NCBI RefSeq assembly: GCF_002127325.2
Contig: NC_035437.2
Coordinates: 158,855,597 to 158,919,596 of the forward strand
Direction: 5' to 3'
Origin: Helianthus annuus
Taxonomy: Eukaryota; Streptophyta; Magnoliopsida; Asterales; Asteraceae
Length of the DNA stretch: 64,000 bases
Shown here: piece by piece, positions 1-12,023 of the stretch
Layout of the letters: each line of letters opens with the position of its first letter
Position numbering within the stretch: position 1 is the stretch's first letter
Notes under the pieces: model-generated
The model's database searches: none
Seen by the model: the letters and a program-made list of their open reading frames with translations, nothing else
What the model was told of the DNA's origin: nothing
Position numbers and translations under genes: made by a program

Positions 1-951
1 CAGTGCCATTCAACACATAGTGGCACAAGGGATAATAGATGCAATGCCATATATTATCAAAACAATTAGGGAAGCTGATAATAAAAGTAACAATGGCAGT
101 AAACGACCAACTGAAACAGAACACAGCGTAAACAATGGACCCATGCTTCAAGTGCCCATTCCCAAAAGCAAAAGGACCATGTCTTATGGTTGTTCTTACA
201 AGGAATTCTGGTCTTGTAATCCAATGGAATTCTCGGGCAATGAAGGGGCCGTTGCAGCTCTACGCTGGATAGAAAAGACTGAGGCTGTCTTAAAAATAAG
301 CAAATGTGCGGAAGAGGATAAGATAATGTTTGCTTCCAATTTGTTTAAAAACTCAGCCTTAGAATGGTGGAATACTATCCTCTAGTCTAGGGGAAGTGAC
401 ATGGTTTACAATATGGAATGGGAGGAATTTAAGAATCGGGTAGAAAGGAAATTCCGCCTTCCCAATGAAAAAGAACAGATAGCAAATAAGTTATTAAACC
501 TTAGAATGACTGGAGTGGATAGTAAGGGTTATTCTACGTTATTCTTTGAATATGCTAGAATAGTACCAACCCTTGCATCACCAGATCCAGTATTAATCTC
601 CCGTTACATCTGGGGATTAATCAGTGAGATTAGGCATGTAGTCAAGGCAGCTAGACCTCAAACTATAGAAGAAGCTGTAGAACTAGCAAACACCTTGACA
701 GATGAGTTAGTACGTACAAGAGAGGAGGACTAAAGAAGGAACCTAGCTCAAAGGCTTACCCAAGAATTTCGTTATGGAAATTCCAACCGTGGGAAAAATG
801 TAGGTTCTACCTCTGCGCCTTATTGTAAGGCCTGAGAGAAGAAGCATTCGGGAAAATGCTCCACTTACTGCAATTCCTGCAAGATACCAGGACACAAGGA
901 AGAAGATTGTAGGAAGAAACCAAATAATGGAATGTGCTTCAACTGTGGAGA
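1..951 (+). pseudogene. Element A: Ty3/gypsy gag fragment (5' end outside window)
   Basis: Capsid part of a Ty3/gypsy Gag, followed by the start of a CCHC zinc-knuckle region. The capsid shows the typical aromatic-rich order: EFSGNEG near 225-245, ALRWIEK, ALEWWNT near 360, then SRYIWGL near 600. Two cysteine-rich stretches follow at about 840-951 (KKHSGKCS, KIPGHKEEDC, GMCFNCGE). One frame reads throughout but is broken by stops at 383-385 (TAG), 731-733 (TAA) and 833-835 (TGA), so the copy is dead. The frame ends abruptly inside the last knuckle at about 951, where LTR sequence of element B begins. The element resumes only at 14490, inside the reverse transcriptase region. The related copy J at the right edge shows what lies between: the rest of the knuckle, the protease and most of the reverse transcriptase. 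Confidence 0.9.
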
Positions 952-1435
952 AATAGTAATATGTGTAGTGAATATGTAACATGACTATTTGTGACTTACT
1001 GTGATGTTAAAATATGATGTTTGATGTGTTGGTAAATTTAGATGTGTATAAAAATTATGTTGGCAACGATAAAACTAATGCTTATCGCGTAATGTTTAAA
1101 ATGCGAAACGAACGTTGGTGACCACCCAAATCCTAAAAATAGTCTGTTATGATTCGAATAATAATTTTAATCATATCCGTGTGGAAAAATAATTTAAAAC
1201 GCTAAGAAACTCTATTTTTCGAGTTTGAGTGTGTACCGCGCGATACTGTGCGAATTAAACAAAATACTGTCAATGCAGCCAGTCAAGGCAACTGGTAATT
1301 ATTTCAGTAATAATTTTGAGTGATTATTTTTATAGAACAATAAAAATAATTTAAAACGCATTAAAACGGGATTAAAACACTGGATAAAATACCCGGTATT
1401 CAGTAAAACACCTGTTTTTAACACAAATGTACATA

Positions 1436-1466
<31 letters not shown>

Positions 1467-3310
1467 ATTTCGTGAGAGAGGGGGACATGGGCGGCAATGT
1501 GGGGTGCCCACAACCACTTGATTCTTGTGTTATGGACACATGTCTTCACCTTGATAATGATGATGATGATTAAGCTAGAGAACATGCACTCATACATACA
1601 CAATTCCAAGAACAAATTCAAAAACCTCACTCTCTCTCCTTCAAGCTCACGGCCGAACACCCCTTCCCACTTCAACATTTCATTTTCAAAACCAAAATAT
1701 GAAGAATCAAGAGCTAATCATGGTGATTCTATGCTTGTAAGAAGGTTTGGAAGTGATTTCAAGCAAGTTTCAAGCAAAACCAAGTCTCATATCACCATCT
1801 TCTATGAAAAACCCAACTAAATTCTTGAAGGTATAACATGTTTCAATAAACATTGTTCTTGATTCATATTGATAAAGAAGTTAGTAAAAAGTTTCACTTG
1901 ATTCTTGAAATTTAAACATTTACTTGAAAATTTCAAACAAATGAGTTTTGAACAAAATAAAAATGGGTATGTGTGTGTATGTGTATATGGCCGAAAGTTA
2001 TGAAGATGTATGTGTTTAGTTATATTTTGAGTTTTGTTTAAAGATCTTTGATTGATTTAAGTTGAATCTTGAAAGATAAGTACATGCATGTGTTGAAATA
2101 GTATCATATAAGAATGTTTTAAAAATGGTCATGTGATTTACGATGAATATAATGAAAAGTGAACTTTTGGAAGTTCATATATATGTATATATGTATGCAT
2201 GCATGTTAAAGTTGTTGTGTAAACTTAAAAGTGAAGGATTTAAGTATGAATGAACATGAATGATTAAAGTGATATGTATGATATTTGGAAGAATAGGATA
2301 TTAGTAAGGTTTTGATGTACTAAGATCATATTTGATGATAAAGTTGTGATATGAGCATATTAGATGCATATACTTAGACATACATGATGATATATGATCT
2401 TAAAAAGGTGATTTGAGTGTGATTGAGTAAAAATCGGTTATCAGCAGATTATAAGCACTAAAATGAAGTTATGTTAAGGTTTTTAGTGACTTATAACTTT
2501 GTCATAATGTATGCTAGCTTTGCATGTTGTACTTGGTGCATTAAAAGTTGTAAAATACGTGAAATCGCATGATTTATGTGACTTACACAAAAACTGCACT
2601 AATCTGATTATAACCACTATTTTAATTAGTAAATAACATGTATTGTGTTAAAATATCAAGTCATTTCGAGTTGGGATGGTTATGGTAACGTTTAACGCAA
2701 AACTATGCGTTAAAACTGTCAAAAATCGGCTTTTCGAGTGATTTTTATAAAACTGAATTAGATCAGTAAATAAACCGATGTTTTTAGTTTAAAAATAAGT
2801 ATTTTAACTAATTTTAAGTTTACTTGGTGTTTGTTTGGTCATACGTGACTTCCGACGCCCGAAAACGTTACCGAATCGCTAAAATACGCATTTTCTTAAT
2901 GAGCACTAGTATGGGTAAATTTTGAGTGAACCTTATGTGATAAAATGTGTTAAGTGATTTAAACATATAAATATGATAATATGTTAAGTGCTAATTTGAT
3001 AGTGAGAAATTTAGACTACGCATGTATGCATGTACGATTTGTGCGGTAGAAACGGTTAAATTGCGTTAAATATGTAACTTGTTTGTCGAGCAAGAAATTT
3101 AGTACACATGAGATGTTTTATGTATATATTTGCTTTAAAAATGACAAAATAGATAAGTTAGTAATATTTCGTGTGTTCAGTATTAGATTATGTGAACGTT
3201 TATGTATATATATATTACGACGCACAAATCGTAGATATATTGCATATAAACGGGAGAGTTAACGGATTTATACAATAATGGTCACCAATAAAATCGTTCA
3301 AGTCGCAAAA

Positions 3311-3365
<55 letters not shown>

Positions 3366-4681
3366 ACTCATATACATATAATAACATGCCAACCTAATAA
3401 AAAATGACAACTTTTCGAGAAAATCTAAAAGTTATGTGATAATTCTAAGAAACGGAGAAACTTAGAATTTTTTTGTTATGTATATTGATTTAGAATCATT
3501 CCTATACTAGGACGTGTAGAAAATCAATCTCTGGGCTTGCGGTACTAAAATACGCACCCAAAGGTGAGTGTCACTAAACCCCACTTTTTACTGCTTTGTA
3601 TATATTTTGGGGGTAGAACACGTCGTTAAAAGGGTTTAATAATGTTTTCGAAATAAAAAATACCTTTTTAATATAAAATATATATTTTCGCTGAAAATAT
3701 ATTAAATTTGATAAGTCATAGTTTTGAAGTAAAAACGTTTTTGATGAATAAATGTTGGACATTAGGATGATACGGTATTTCCTAGGCGAAACATGACCGT
3801 ATAGTTGGGACGGATGCCGAACTGGGTCTCGAATGTTGGAGATTTAGGGGATTCGTACAACGCCGTGTATTGAATTGTCATATTAGTAGGATAGATATAT
3901 TGTACGTGAGGCAGACATCATATTGTTCTCAAAGAGAGAACCCTGCACCCATGATGTCGTTTAATCAGTTAAGTATTGCACGCGATGAATTGTTGGTAGA
4001 TCTATCTGGTTGACAACCCCGTCGTGACCGGTCTCCCCGTGTCAATGTCAAACGACGAATTAATATTCTGTTTATTGTCTAGCTTTGATTATCCCTGCAT
4101 GGTTAATATATAGTTCGTATCGTCTAGCTAACATACGAGTCTGAAAGTTGACGCAATAATTTAATATACAAAACCTACGCAATATATATTACAGTTGTCG
4201 GATCGACGAACCGACGGAAGGCCCATGGATTTTAATAAGGAAGTAAAACGGACTTTCTAAAATTTATATGGATGTTTTTAAATAAACACCTAATCAAAAA
4301 GTTTTCCTAGAAATAATATTGGTAGTAAGTGAATACGTGAACTCACCTTCCTTTGTGTTGACACTTGATTTTTAACGTGTTCTACAGGTACTTGAGTTCG
4401 GCTTCGGGAAATCATGGCGTATCTTGTGTTTGATGATGCATGTCGTTTCGTCTAAATATGTTGGACATCTTTTAAATTATCTGGGACGTTTGTAATAAGA
4501 TCCGTGAGGATCAAATCAACTTAACTTATGTGACTTTTAAAATGTAATGTTTAATATTTATGTTTTAAAATATGTCAAAATGTCCAACACAAGAGTGCAT
4601 CGTCCGACAAGGTATAAATGGGCACCAACTTCCGTCACCACTACGTTTTATATTCCGCTGCGACGTTTTTGGGGTGTGACA
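952..4681 (+). repeat. Element B 5' LTR (first 32 bp missing)
   Basis: This matches 10728-14489 throughout, with scattered substitutions and indels that I judge to be a few percent. It ends GGTGTGACA just before the primer-binding site. The expected start TGTGACACCC is absent: position 952 corresponds to 10728, so 32 bp are missing. It contains TA microsatellites at about 1441-1466 and 3314-3361. Small ORFs inside it recur only because the LTR is duplicated and look non-coding. A TATA-rich stretch at 1438-1466 precedes a CT-rich stretch at about 1628-1645, a plausible promoter and start region. A second TATAAA lies near 4613. Confidence 0.92.
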
Positions 4682-4686
4682 GAAGT

Positions 4687-4698
4687 TGGTATCAGAGC
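4687..4698 (+). promoter_or_regulatory. Element B primer-binding site (initiator tRNA-Met type)
   Basis: TGGTATCAGAGC, five bases after the LTR end, is complementary to the 3' end of plant initiator tRNA-Met, the usual minus-strand primer for these elements. Confidence 0.93.
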
Positions 4699-4941
4699 CA
4701 TTGGTTGTTAGCGAACTAGATGTTTTCGCGGAAAAACACTAGACTTCAACCGGAGAATTTTGAAATATAAAGTCCAAAATTCTCGAAGCAAGGATTTTTA
4801 AATAAACATAGAAAATATTTTATCATGTATGAAAACCATTAATGTGTTTTATCTGCATACGTGATTTTCTGTTTATTTGACCTTATTGTTACTGTTTTTG
4901 TTGGTTACGCACTTACTAGTTCGGTTATATGTGTGTCACAG

Positions 4942-5688
4942 ATGTCGCACGAGCACGAGGTCATCGAGATCAACGACTCAAGTAGCGTGCCAGATTTCGA
5001 GACTTCACCTAGACCTACGCTGCCAGAGACACTTATCACAGCTTCACAGATGATTGGTGCTACTAAGCTTACCTCATCTTTCCATGTCAACCCTGCTGCT
5101 TTTGCCAGCCAGGGGGACCCCCGATGCGCTTTCACTAGCAACGGGTGGATAGATGATGATGATGTACCTCTCTCAATCCATGAGACGGGACGATCATCTG
5201 GCACTGTACCAGTTATCGATGACGTGATCAGGAGTGTCCCTACTGTCGAAGGATCTTCTAGTATCGCACCAGTGGTGGACGCCACTATCGTCACGGCTCG
5301 ACCCTTAGAGCCATCAGTCGTTCCACCTGCTGCTGTGATCGAGCCTGCTATTGAGATCCCTCCGCCTGTTTTGTCTGAGTCTTCTTTGTCTGTTTTAGAG
5401 TCATGCACCTCTTCGACGCCGCTGTTAGTTTATTATCGTCGTAGGAAGAGGATTTGGCCCGCTGGAGATAGGGTAAATCGACATTGCCGTTGTGATCGAC
5501 AGCTCGCCGCATTGCGCAAAGACCTAGACATAGCTAAAGGAAAGGCGAAGTACCTCGAGGAACAGATGGACGACCACGAGGAGTTGAGGGTTATAGATCA
5601 CACCGCGAGTGATGAGATGCATTGGAGGGTTGTGGATTTGGAGAAGCTTGTCCAGGAGATCTTAGAGTCTCTATATTTGAGGCGTTGA
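4942..5688 (+). CDS. Element B extra ORF upstream of gag, unknown function
   Basis: An open frame lies between the primer-binding site and gag, where Ty3 chromoviruses normally have only leader. The frame is open from about 4861, but the ATG at 4942 (MSHEHEVIEIND) is the more natural start, giving about 248 residues. The N-terminal two thirds is acidic and rich in Ser, Pro, Thr and Val (runs such as SSSVPDFETSP and IEIPPPVLSESS). A basic patch follows (YYRRRKRIWP). The C-terminal 70 residues are charged and look helical or coiled-coil (AALRKDLDIAKGKAKYLEEQ). No zinc knuckle, protease or polymerase motif is visible and I do not recognise the family. The frame is unbroken although the neighbouring gag-pol is broken many times. 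The ATG directly follows GTGTGTCACAG, which also fits a splice acceptor. Confidence 0.55.
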   Translation: MSHEHEVIEINDSSSVPDFETSPRPTLPETLITASQMIGATKLTSSFHVNPAAFASQGDPRCAFTSNGWIDDDDVPLSIHETGRSSGTVPVIDDVIRSVPTVEGSSSIAPVVDATIVTARPLEPSVVPPAAVIEPAIEIPPPVLSESSLSVLESCTSSTPLLVYYRRRKRIWPAGDRVNRHCRCDRQLAALRKDLDIAKGKAKYLEEQMDDHEELRVIDHTASDEMHWRVVDLEKLVQEILESLYLRR

Positions 5689-6053
5689 TGTTAGCTGTTT
5701 GTTTGTTTGATTGTTTCGTTGTTTGATGGGCTGTACTATTAGACATTTCTTTTTATGTTCTTTGTGTTTGTGGCCTGCGTGCCAGATTCATTTTTGGATA
5801 TTATTTAGGAATTTCATATGAACTTGTTTATGGATGTCAATGTAGGCATGCCAAAAATAGTCCTTTGTACTGAAAACGAGTTTAAATAATTTCTATAATA
5901 AATACCAATGATATACTTTTGGTTAAAAAATTTTCTCATTAATATGTGGATATTTTACATGCGTTATGTTTGGTCCACTAACATTTAATGATTGAATTAT
6001 TTTTGGTTATCGTCTTATGTGGATATTATTTTTATGATAATAGAAACGACGAA
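5689..6053 (+). other. Element B non-coding gap between extra ORF and gag
   Basis: 365 bp of AT-rich sequence with no supported gene or repeat. It separates the extra ORF from the gag ATG and could be leader or intronic sequence. Confidence 0.6.
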
Positions 6054-7290
6054 ATGCCGCCTAAAGCAAGACAGGGTACCGGATTACCTACCACACCGGA
6101 AGAGTTGGCTCAACTCATAGCCCAACACGTTAATACTGCCATGGAACAGCTCAACCCTAATGATGGTCAGGGTCGTGGACGAGGTGCTCGTGGGCAAGGT
6201 TTTGGTGGGGCACATAATAGAAATCCTCCAGGTAAAATGTGATAGGAAAGTTTTAGTAGTTCATGTGTTATATTATCATTGGAATGAATTCCGGATTTTT
6301 ATTAACATTATTGAACAGTGCATGGATGTACATATAAAACATTCCAGGGCTGTAACCCACGATCATTTACCGGTGCTGAAGGACCCTTAGATATCACCCG
6401 ATGGATTGAGAAGATGGAGTCTGTCATGGCAATCAGTGGTTGTGCTGCTGATCAACGGGTGAGATATGCTTCTTGCTTATTTCTTGATGAAGCGCTGTCC
6501 TGGTGGAACTCGCATGTTCAAATTTTGGGTGAAGACGCTGCCTACGGTCTGACCTGGAACGAACTTAAAGAGATGCTTCTGAAAGAGTACTGCCCGCGGA
6601 GTGAAATCCAGAAAATCGAGACAGACTTCTGGAATCTGACCATGGAAGGTCTGGATGTCAAAGCTTACACTTCTCATTTTAACGACTTGGCGAGGTTAGT
6701 TCCACGAATGGTTACTCCTGAATATGTAAAGGTAGAAAGGTATATCTGGGGATTGTCGACACGAATTCGTAGTGTGGTTACATCCGCAAAACCTACCACC
6801 TATCTAGAGGCTACTACATTGGCAAAATCATTAGCCGATGACGTTGCTCGCAAAGGTAGCCTTGATAAAAAGGAGGAAGCCAGGAAGTCATCGGGCAAGG
6901 CCAAAGCAGATGCGAAATCAGAACGATTGGGGCGTTCTGAGACTAAGACAGAAGTTACAAAGAAGCGCAAGTCCGAGAGTTCGAGGAAGGAGACTGAAGA
7001 GAAGCGCGACAGGAAACGCAGTTCGAAGAAGGCATATGCAGCAACTTCTAGTGGTACTAGAAAGGATGACACCAGAGATAGTCGAGGCAGATCTGAGAGA
7101 AAGACTTGTGAGGATGGACAGAAGAAATGCAACCGATGCGGACGAACTGGGCATATTACCCTTGAATGCTATGCCAAGAGTACTGTGGAAGGATCGAGAC
7201 TTGAAGGATGTTTCTAGTGCGGAGAACAAGGACATTTCAAAAAGGACTGTCCCCTAAGGCGGGAAGACAGAATGCCAGGGGTAGAGCGTT
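6054..7290 (+). pseudogene. gag: Element B gag (two exons, broken zinc knuckle)
   Basis: Exon 1 starts at the ATG at 6054 (MPPKARQGTG) and runs to 6231. It encodes a Gly/Arg-rich N-terminus with GRGRGARGQG. Exon 2 starts at 6319 and encodes the capsid (TYKTFQGCNPRSFTGAEG, ALSWWNS, ERYIWGL), then a long basic Lys/Arg/Ser stretch from about 6850. Two zinc knuckles follow (CNRCGRTGHITLEC near 7130 and CFxCGEQGHFKKDC near 7210). In the second knuckle the third residue is an in-frame TAG (7215-7217). A frameshift follows between about 7262 and 7290 before the protease. Without splicing, exon 1 runs into a stop just after 6236, so intron removal is needed for full-length Gag. Confidence 0.85.
6232..6318 (+). 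other. Element B gag intron (87 bp)
   Basis: Starts GTAAAATG and ends TTGAACAG, a consensus GT-AG pair. It splits a codon after its first base (phase 1): G from exon 1 joins TG from exon 2. It contains in-frame stops and is AT-rich relative to the flanking exons. An intron in the same place and phase occurs in element C. Confidence 0.8.
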
Positions 7291-10200
7291 TGAGCTAAAT
7301 GCTGGGAAGGCACGTGATGATCCTGTTGTTGTCACTGGTATGTTTATGATCAATAACCATTCCGCGTTCGTACTTTTTGATACTGGAGCTGACTTGAGTT
7401 TTGTCTCGAAAAACTTTGAACCATTCCTGTGTTCACCTACAAGTAAGCTAAATAAGAAGTACTCGATAGAACTAGCAAATGATAAACTGACAGAGACTAG
7501 CGAAGTCGTACGCAACTGTAGTATTCTATTAGGCGATCATAAATTTAGTATTGATTTACTACCTGTGGAGCTGGGAAGCTTCGATGTAGTTCTAGGAATG
7601 GATTGGCTGTCCAAGAATAAAGCGGAGATTGTTTGCTCGAAGAAGCAAGTGCGGATACCTCGTCCTGGTGGTGGCAAAGCGATAATTATCCATGGAGATC
7701 GATCGAGTCGTGTGTCGAGTGTTGTCAGTCGTATGAAGACGATCAAGTTGTTGCGGAAAGGACATCTTGCGTTCTTAGTTAACGTGATGGATACAAAGGC
7801 CGAATGTAGGAAGATCGAGGAGATTCCTATTGTTCGTGATTATCCAGAAGTTTTTCCTGAAGACTTACCTGGATTACCCCTTGCGAGACAGATCGAGTTC
7901 CGAATCGATTTGGTACCTGGTGCTGCACCAATTGCAAAATCTCCTTATAGATTGGCACCGTCGGAAATGAAAGAAATGTCGAACCAGCTTCAAGAGCTAC
8001 TAGACAAAGATTTCATTCGAGCGAGTTATTCGCCTTGGGTGCGCCTGTTCTGTTCGTGAAGAAGAAGGATGGATCCTTCAGGATGTGTATAGATTACAGG
8101 GAGCTGAACAAGTTAACTATAAAGAATCGGTATCCTTTGCCGAGGATTGATGATCTGTTTGACCAACTTCAGGGATCCAGCTACTACTCGAAGATAGATC
8201 TGTGTTCGGGCTATCATCAGTTGAAGGTTACTGACGAAGACATTCCAAATACAGCCTTTCGAACACGATACGGCCATTATGAGTTCCTAGTCATGCCCTT
8301 TGGTATAAGTAATGCGCCAGCTGTGTTCATGGATCTCATGAACAGGGTATGCAAACCCTACTTGGACAAATTCGTGATAGTATTCATCGACGATATACTT
8401 ATTTATTCACGAACCAAAGAAGATCATGAGCATCATTTGAGGTTAAATTTGGAGTTGTTGAAGGAAGAGAAGTTGTATGCCAATTTCTCCAAATGTGAGT
8501 TTTGGATTCGAGAAGTTCATTTTTTCTCGGACATGTCATAAATGAGAAAGGTATACATGTAGATCCGTCTAAGATCGAAGCAATAAAGAATTGGAAGCGC
8601 CAAAGACTCCGTCAGAGGTGCGACAATTCTTAGGGCTTGCTGTGTATTACCGGAGATTCATCGAGAACTTCTCCAGAATTGCGCAACCATTGACGCTATT
8701 AACCCAGAAAGAGAGGAAGTTTGACTGGGCGGAGAAGCAGGAGAGAGCTTTTCAGTTGTTGAAGGAAAAGCTCTGCAGTGCACCTATTCTTTCCCTTCCT
8801 GAGGGAAGTAATGATTTCATTGTTTACTGTGATGCTTCACGTTCGGGTCTTGGATGCATTTTAATGCAAAGAGACAAAGTGATAGCCTATGTGTCCAGAC
8901 AATTGAAAGTGCACGAGAAGAATTACACAACACATGATTTGGAGCTGTTGTGTTTGCTTTGAAGATCTGGAGACACTACTTGTATGGCACGAAGTGTACG
9001 ATTTACATGGACCATAAGAGCCTCCAGCACATCTTCGATCAGAAGGAGCTCAATATGCGACAACGACGTTGGGTGGAGTTACTCAACAATTATGAATGTG
9101 ATATCCGTTATCACCCAGGGAAAGCAAACGTTGTTGCAGATGCGCTCAGCAGGAAGGAATGGGAAAAACCTTTACGTGTGCGTGCTTTGGGTTTGACCAT
9201 ACAAACGAGTTTGACCGATCGAATTCATGATGCACAGCGGGAAGCTTTGAAGGATGATGATTTGAGAAGTGAAGGTTTGAAGGGCTTAGAATGTAAATTG
9301 ATATCGAAAGCAGATGAAATAATGTACTTCATGAACCGAGTCTGGATTCCGCTTAAAGGTAACCTCCGCGAATTGGTTATAGACGAAGCTCATAAATCCA
9401 AGTATTCCATTCACCTAGGTTCTACCAAGATGTATCAGGACATTAAGGAGTTTTACTGGTGGCCGAAGATGAAGAGAGACATTATGGCCTATGTGAGTAA
9501 ATGTCTGACATGCTCTAGGGTTAAGGGTGAGCACCAGAAGCCGTCTGGGCTTCTGCAGCAACCAGAGATTCCTAAGTGGAAATGGGAACATCTTACGATG
9601 GACTTTATCACCAAGTTACCCCGTACGTCGCGTGGACATAATATGATCTGGGTAATTGTGGATCGATTGACAAAGTCTACAAATTTCCTGAACTTAAGGA
9701 AATAGACAATACGGAGAAGATATCGCAGCTGTACCTTAACGAGATTGTAGCCCGTCATGGAGTACCTGTGTCAATCATTTCGGATAGAGACGGACGATTT
9801 GACTCCAGATTTTGGCGATCTCTCCAGAAATCGTTGGGTTCTCATTTGGATATGAGTACTGCATATCATCCTTAAACGGATAGTCAGAGCGAAAGGACCA
9901 TTCAGACATTAGAGGATATGCTGAGAGCGTGTGCGATTGATTTCGGTGGAAGTTGGGATACTCATTTGCCCTTGGCAGAGTTTTCTTACAACAATAGTTA
10001 CCACGCCAGCATAAAAGCTGCTCCGTTTGAAGCCCTGTATGGAAGGAAGTGTCGATCACCGCTCTGTTGGGCTGAAGTCGACGAAAAGCATTTGACAGGA
10101 CCCGAGATCATTCAGGAGACCACGGACAAGGTAGTCCAGATCAAGAATAGGTTGAAGGCTGCGGCGGATCGACAGAAGAGTTATGCAGATAACCGAAGGA

Positions 10201-10659
10201 AACCGCTGGAGTTTCAAGTTGGTGGTAGAGTTAAAGGTATCGCCATGGAAGGGCATTGTGAGGTTTGGAAGAGGGGGAAAGTTGAGCCCGCGCTATATAG
10301 GTCCCTTCGAAGTCGTCTCTCGAGTTGGACCAGTTGCGTATAGGCTCAAGTTGCCACAGGAGTTGATTGGAGTCCATGATGTATTTCATGTCTCCAACCT
10401 GAAAAAGTGTCTGCCTGATGAGACACTAATTATACCCCCTGGAGAGGTTCGAGCGGACGATAAACTGAGATTTATCGAAGTACCAGTGGAGGTTCTGGAT
10501 CGGAAAACCCAGAAACTCAGGAGGAGTAAAATTGAGTCGGTCAAGGTCCGTTGGAATTCTAAGCGTGGACCCGAGTTCACCTGGGAGCGACAGGACCAAA
10601 TGCAACAGAAATATCCTCACCTCTTCCCACCGAGTGCGAAAACGAAACCTGTGAAGTAG
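7262..10659 (+). pseudogene. pol: Element B pol: protease, RT, RNase H, integrase, chromodomain-like end
   Basis: Domains in order: aspartic protease (FDTGADLSFVS, about 7375-7410); reverse transcriptase ([20 protein letters not shown] near 8080-8140; catalytic FIDDILIYS near 8385-8410); RNase H ([11 protein letters not shown] near 8820-8855); integrase zinc domain (His near 9390 and 9413, CLTC near 9500); and the DDE core (MDFITKLP near 9600, [11 protein letters not shown] near 9890). The C-terminal chromodomain-like segment ends FTWERQDQMQQKYPHLF. Frame breaks lie near 8037, 8525, 8595, 8947 and 9695, a TAA stop at 9873-9875, and a frame break near 10230. The stop is at about 10657. The copy cannot make a functional polyprotein. 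Confidence 0.92.
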
Positions 10660-10681
10660 AATTTCAAGGATGAAATTCCCT

Positions 10682-10695
10682 AAACAGGGGGAGAC
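10682..10695 (+). promoter_or_regulatory. Element B polypurine tract
   Basis: AAACAGGGGGAGAC sits directly before the 3' LTR start TGTGACACCC. This is the plus-strand priming site. Confidence 0.88.
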
Positions 10696-11945
10696 TGTGA
10701 CACCCGGCCTCTCAGGCCGTACCGGACAATAGTAATCTGTGTAGTGAATATGTAACATGACTGTTTGTGACTTACTGTGATGTTAAAATATGATGTTTGA
10801 TGTGTTGGTAAATTTAGATGTGTATAAAAATTATGTTGGCAACGATAAAACTAACGCTTATCATGTAACGTTTAAAATGCGAAACGAACGTCGGTAACCA
10901 CCCGATCAGTGTTAAAATCCTAAAAATAGTCTGTTATGATTAGAATAATAATTTTAATAATATCCGTGTGAAAAATAATTTAATACGCTAAGAAACTCTA
11001 TTTTTCGTGTTTGAGCGCGTACCGCGCCATACTGCGCGAATTAAACAAAATACTGTCAACGCAGCCAATCAAGGCAACTGGTAATTATTTCCGTAATAAT
11101 TTTGAGTGATTATTTTTATAGAACAATAAAACGCACTAAAACGGGAATAAAACGCTAGATAAAATACCCGGTATTCAGTAAAACACCTCTTTTTAACACA
11201 AATGTACATAATATATGTATATATAAATATGTATAATTTTGTGAGAGAGGGGGGCATGGGCAGCAATGTGGGGTGCCCACAACCACTTGATTCTTGTGTT
11301 ATAGACACATGTCTTCACCTTGATAATGATGATGATTAAGCTAGAGAACATGCACTCATACAAACACAATTCCAAGAATAAATTCAAAAACCTCACTCTC
11401 TCTCTCTCTCCTTCAAGCTCATGGCCGAACACCCCTTCCCACTTCAACATTTCATTTTCAAAACCAAAATATGAAGAATCAAGAGCTAATCATGGTGATT
11501 CTATGCTTGTAAGAAGGTTTGGAAGTGATTTCAAGCAAGTTTCAAGCAAAACCAAGTCTCATATCACCATCTCCTATCAAAAACCCAACTAAATTCTTGA
11601 AGGTATAACATGTTTCAATAAACATTGTTCTTGATTCATATTGATAAAGAAGTTAGTAAAAAGTTTCTCTTGATTCTTGAAATTTAAACATTTACTTGAA
11701 AATTTCAAACAAATGAGTTTTGAACAAAATAAAAATGGGTATGTGTGTGTATGTATATATAGCCGAAAGTTATGAAGATGTATGTGTTTAGTTATATTTT
11801 GATTTTTGTTTAAAGATCTTTGATTGATTTAAGTTGAATCTTGAAAGATAAGTACATGCATGTGTTGAAATAGTATCATATAAGAATGTTTTAAAAATGG
11901 TCATGTGATTTATGATGAATATAATGAAAAGTGAACTTTTGAAAG

Positions 11946-12023
<78 letters not shown>

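Noticed and set aside
1299..1820. Small ORFs on both strands inside the B LTR, recurring at 11069-11592
   Set aside because: They recur only because the LTR is duplicated, span microsatellites and differ at their ends between copies; no protein family resemblance.
4905..5408. Minus-strand frame of 167 codons opposite the extra ORF of B
   Set aside because: It is the antisense shadow of a Ser/Pro-rich frame that fits the element direction.
6800..7257. Several frames on both strands overlapping the B gag tail
   Set aside because: Shadows of the Lys/Arg/Ser-rich Gag region; the zinc knuckles are in the plus frame from 6319.
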